Assembly: GCF_900168065.1 (NCBI RefSeq)
Contig: NZ_FUZZ01000001.1
Coordinates: 1,922,001 to 1,986,000, forward strand
Direction of reading: 5' to 3'
Length of the DNA: 64,000 bases
Source: Chitinophaga ginsengisegetis
Lineage (GTDB): Bacteria > Bacteroidota > Bacteroidia > Chitinophagales > Chitinophagaceae
The notes under the pieces were generated by a model that was not told the DNA's origin, ran no database searches, and saw only the letters and a program-made list of their open reading frames with translations. Numbering within the stretch: position 1 is the stretch's first letter; each line of letters starts with the position of its first letter. The position numbers were made by a program, and so were the translations under genes. This document shows, piece after piece, positions 62,721-64,000 of the stretch.

Positions 62721-64000
62721 ATGAAACGCTTCCTCCTTCTCTCCCTCGTGTTGGGTTATTATACCGGCATGCAGGCACAGCAAACGCAGAAACCACCTTT
62801 ACACGGCAAAAACTGGATGGCCGTAACCGGCAAGCCCCTGGCTGCAACAGCCGGCGCCATGATCTTCCAGCAACACGGCAATGCTGTGGATGCCGCCTGC
62901 GCTATGCTGGCGGCCACCTGCACCATGTGGGATGTACTCAGCTGGGGCGGAGAAACACAGGCGCTGATCTATAATCCCAAAACCGGGAAAGTAATTGCCA
63001 TCAATGCCCTGGGCGTGGCTCCTACCGGCGCTACTCCCGCATTTTATAAAGGAAAAGGATACGACTTTCCGCCTGAATACGGTCCGCTTGCAGCAGTAAC
63101 ACCGGGAACCGCCGGTGGACTATGCTACATGCTGGCAGAATACGGCACCCTCAGTTTAAAACAGGTACTGGCTCCTGCAATGGAAATGGCGGCCGGCTAC
63201 CCGATAGAAGCACAAACCGCCAACAGTATTGAACGCGGGAAAAAATATATTAACGAATGGCCTTACAGTAAAGCTGTTTTCCTGACACACCCCGGTGAAA
63301 AAAGAGAAGCGCCGGAAGCAGGAGAAATTTTTGTGCAGAAGGACCTCTTGTCTACCCTCACCAAAATGGTAGCAGCAGAACAGGAAGCACTGCGCAACCA
63401 TAAAAGCAGGAAAGAGGCAATCATGGCAGCGTACGACCGTTTTTACAAAGGAGACATTGCCAAAGAATTTGTACGTGGCTGCCAGGAGCAGGGCGGACTC
63501 ATCACCCTGGAAGACCTCGCCCGCTGGAAGCCGGTGGAAGAAGAACCCCTGCATATTAATTACAAAGGCATAGAAGTGTATAAGCTGCAGGAATGGACAC
63601 AGGGGCCCATGCTGCTGCAAAGCCTCAACATCCTGGAAAATTTTGACCTGAAATCAATGGGATATAATTCCACTGCATATATTCATACGCTGTATCAAAC
63701 CATGAACCTCACTTTTGCGGACCGTGACTTTTATTACGGCGATCCTGCGTTCAATACCAATCCTGCTATCAAAGGATTGTTAAGCAAAGAATACGGCAAG
63801 GCGAGGGCCAAACAGATCAATCTGGCACAAAATGATGCAAACGCAGGACCGGGTGATCCCTATCCTTTCATCGGGAAAACCAATCCTTACCTGCATTTCC
63901 TGGAGGAGCGCAAGCAGCTGGCAGATACCAGCAGTGGCCGCCAACCCGGCGGATTTGTTCCTAAACATGACGCCACTACGATGTTGCAGCATGGAGATGC
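62721..64000 (+). CDS. Gamma-glutamyltransferase family protein (3' partial)
   Basis: ATG 62721 opens a frame that runs off the window after 426 codons. It has a signal peptide (1-20, MQAQ), then AATAGAMIFQQHGNAVDAAC, the typical GGT N-terminal motif, WGGETQALIYNPKTGKV, GPLAAVTPGTAGGLCYMLAE and LQEWTQGPMLLQSLNILENF. The autoprocessing Thr that starts the small subunit would lie beyond base 64000 and is not seen. GGT enzymes transfer or hydrolyse gamma-glutamyl groups of glutathione; the first part alone cannot separate these from cephalosporin-acylase-like relatives. Confidence 0.88.
   Translation, partial: MKRFLLLSLVLGYYTGMQAQQTQKPPLHGKNWMAVTGKPLAATAGAMIFQQHGNAVDAACAMLAATCTMWDVLSWGGETQALIYNPKTGKVIAINALGVAPTGATPAFYKGKGYDFPPEYGPLAAVTPGTAGGLCYMLAEYGTLSLKQVLAPAMEMAAGYPIEAQTANSIERGKKYINEWPYSKAVFLTHPGEKREAPEAGEIFVQKDLLSTLTKMVAAEQEALRNHKSRKEAIMAAYDRFYKGDIAKEFVRGCQEQGGLITLEDLARWKPVEEEPLHINYKGIEVYKLQEWTQGPMLLQSLNILENFDLKSMGYNSTAYIHTLYQTMNLTFADRDFYYGDPAFNTNPAIKGLLSKEYGKARAKQINLAQNDANAGPGDPYPFIGKTNPYLHFLEERKQLADTSSGRQPGGFVPKHDATTMLQHGD

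Noticed and set aside
1-64000. tRNA, rRNA and CRISPR signals
   Set aside because: No cloverleaf gene, rRNA signature or direct repeats with regular spacers were seen on either strand; short tRNA genes cannot be fully excluded by eye.

Overview
The window comes from a Bacteroidota (Bacteroidetes) genome, most likely Chitinophaga or a close Chitinophagaceae relative. The evidence is the subtype iii type VI secretion genes (tssN, tssO), a SusC/SusD pair, promoters of the Bacteroidetes type (-7 TAnnTTTG, -33 TTG), no obvious Shine-Dalgarno sites, and families typical of the phylum (DUF3137, DUF4407, DUF6807, LytS/LytTR pair, MerR/B12-type regulator). No rRNA, tRNA, CRISPR array or complete insertion sequence was seen. 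Both ends cut a gene: a metallo-beta-lactamase-fold hydrolase on the left and a gamma-glutamyltransferase on the right.

Region 1 (616-14944) is a subtype iii type VI secretion locus (T6SSiii) in three blocks. A minus-strand block holds tssG, tssN, tssK, tssO and hcp/tssD; hcp also has its own strong promoter. A plus-strand block holds a PKD-domain inner-membrane protein, tssE and tssF. A second minus-strand block holds tssH(clpV), tssB, tssC, a periplasmic TraN/DUF4138-like protein and a lytic transglycosylase. Sheath, tube, baseplate and disassembly ATPase are all present. vgrG, a PAAR protein, tssQ and tssR are not visible here.

Region 2 (15316-20505) flanks the locus. It has three small membrane-protein genes (one DUF3137), a secreted DUF6807 protein, and a two-gene unit pairing a gingipain-like (C25, clan CD) cysteine peptidase with an 89-residue protein of unknown function. 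This pair is the best candidate for an undescribed system.

Region 3 (20481-45380) is mostly housekeeping: dipeptide epimerase, 4-alpha-glucanotransferase with starch-binding domains, DnaK, an OmpA-type protein, GNAT, a small porin, ArgS, cytidine deaminase, signal peptidase I, a CarH-like MerR regulator, an AAA+ response regulator without a DNA-binding domain, cysE-cysM, pyruvate dehydrogenase beta, thiolase, DnaG, and thyA-folA. Notable non-coding items are a nested inverted-repeat element (24243-24416), a fragment of a GrpB-family gene (36659-36808) and an 11-bp tandem array (40482-40652).

Region 4 (45381-64000) holds an orphan SusC/SusD pair, proline dehydrogenase with an almost leaderless promoter, an orphan FecR-like lipoprotein, oxidoreductases and hydrolases, a radical SAM protein, a TetR regulator with two matching operator-like palindromes that link it to an alpha/beta hydrolase, a LytS kinase and LytTR regulator separated by a DUF4407 membrane protein, and Dabb, DinB and GGT genes. 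Coordinates and residues come from direct reading. Family assignments rest on motif recognition, since no database search was possible.
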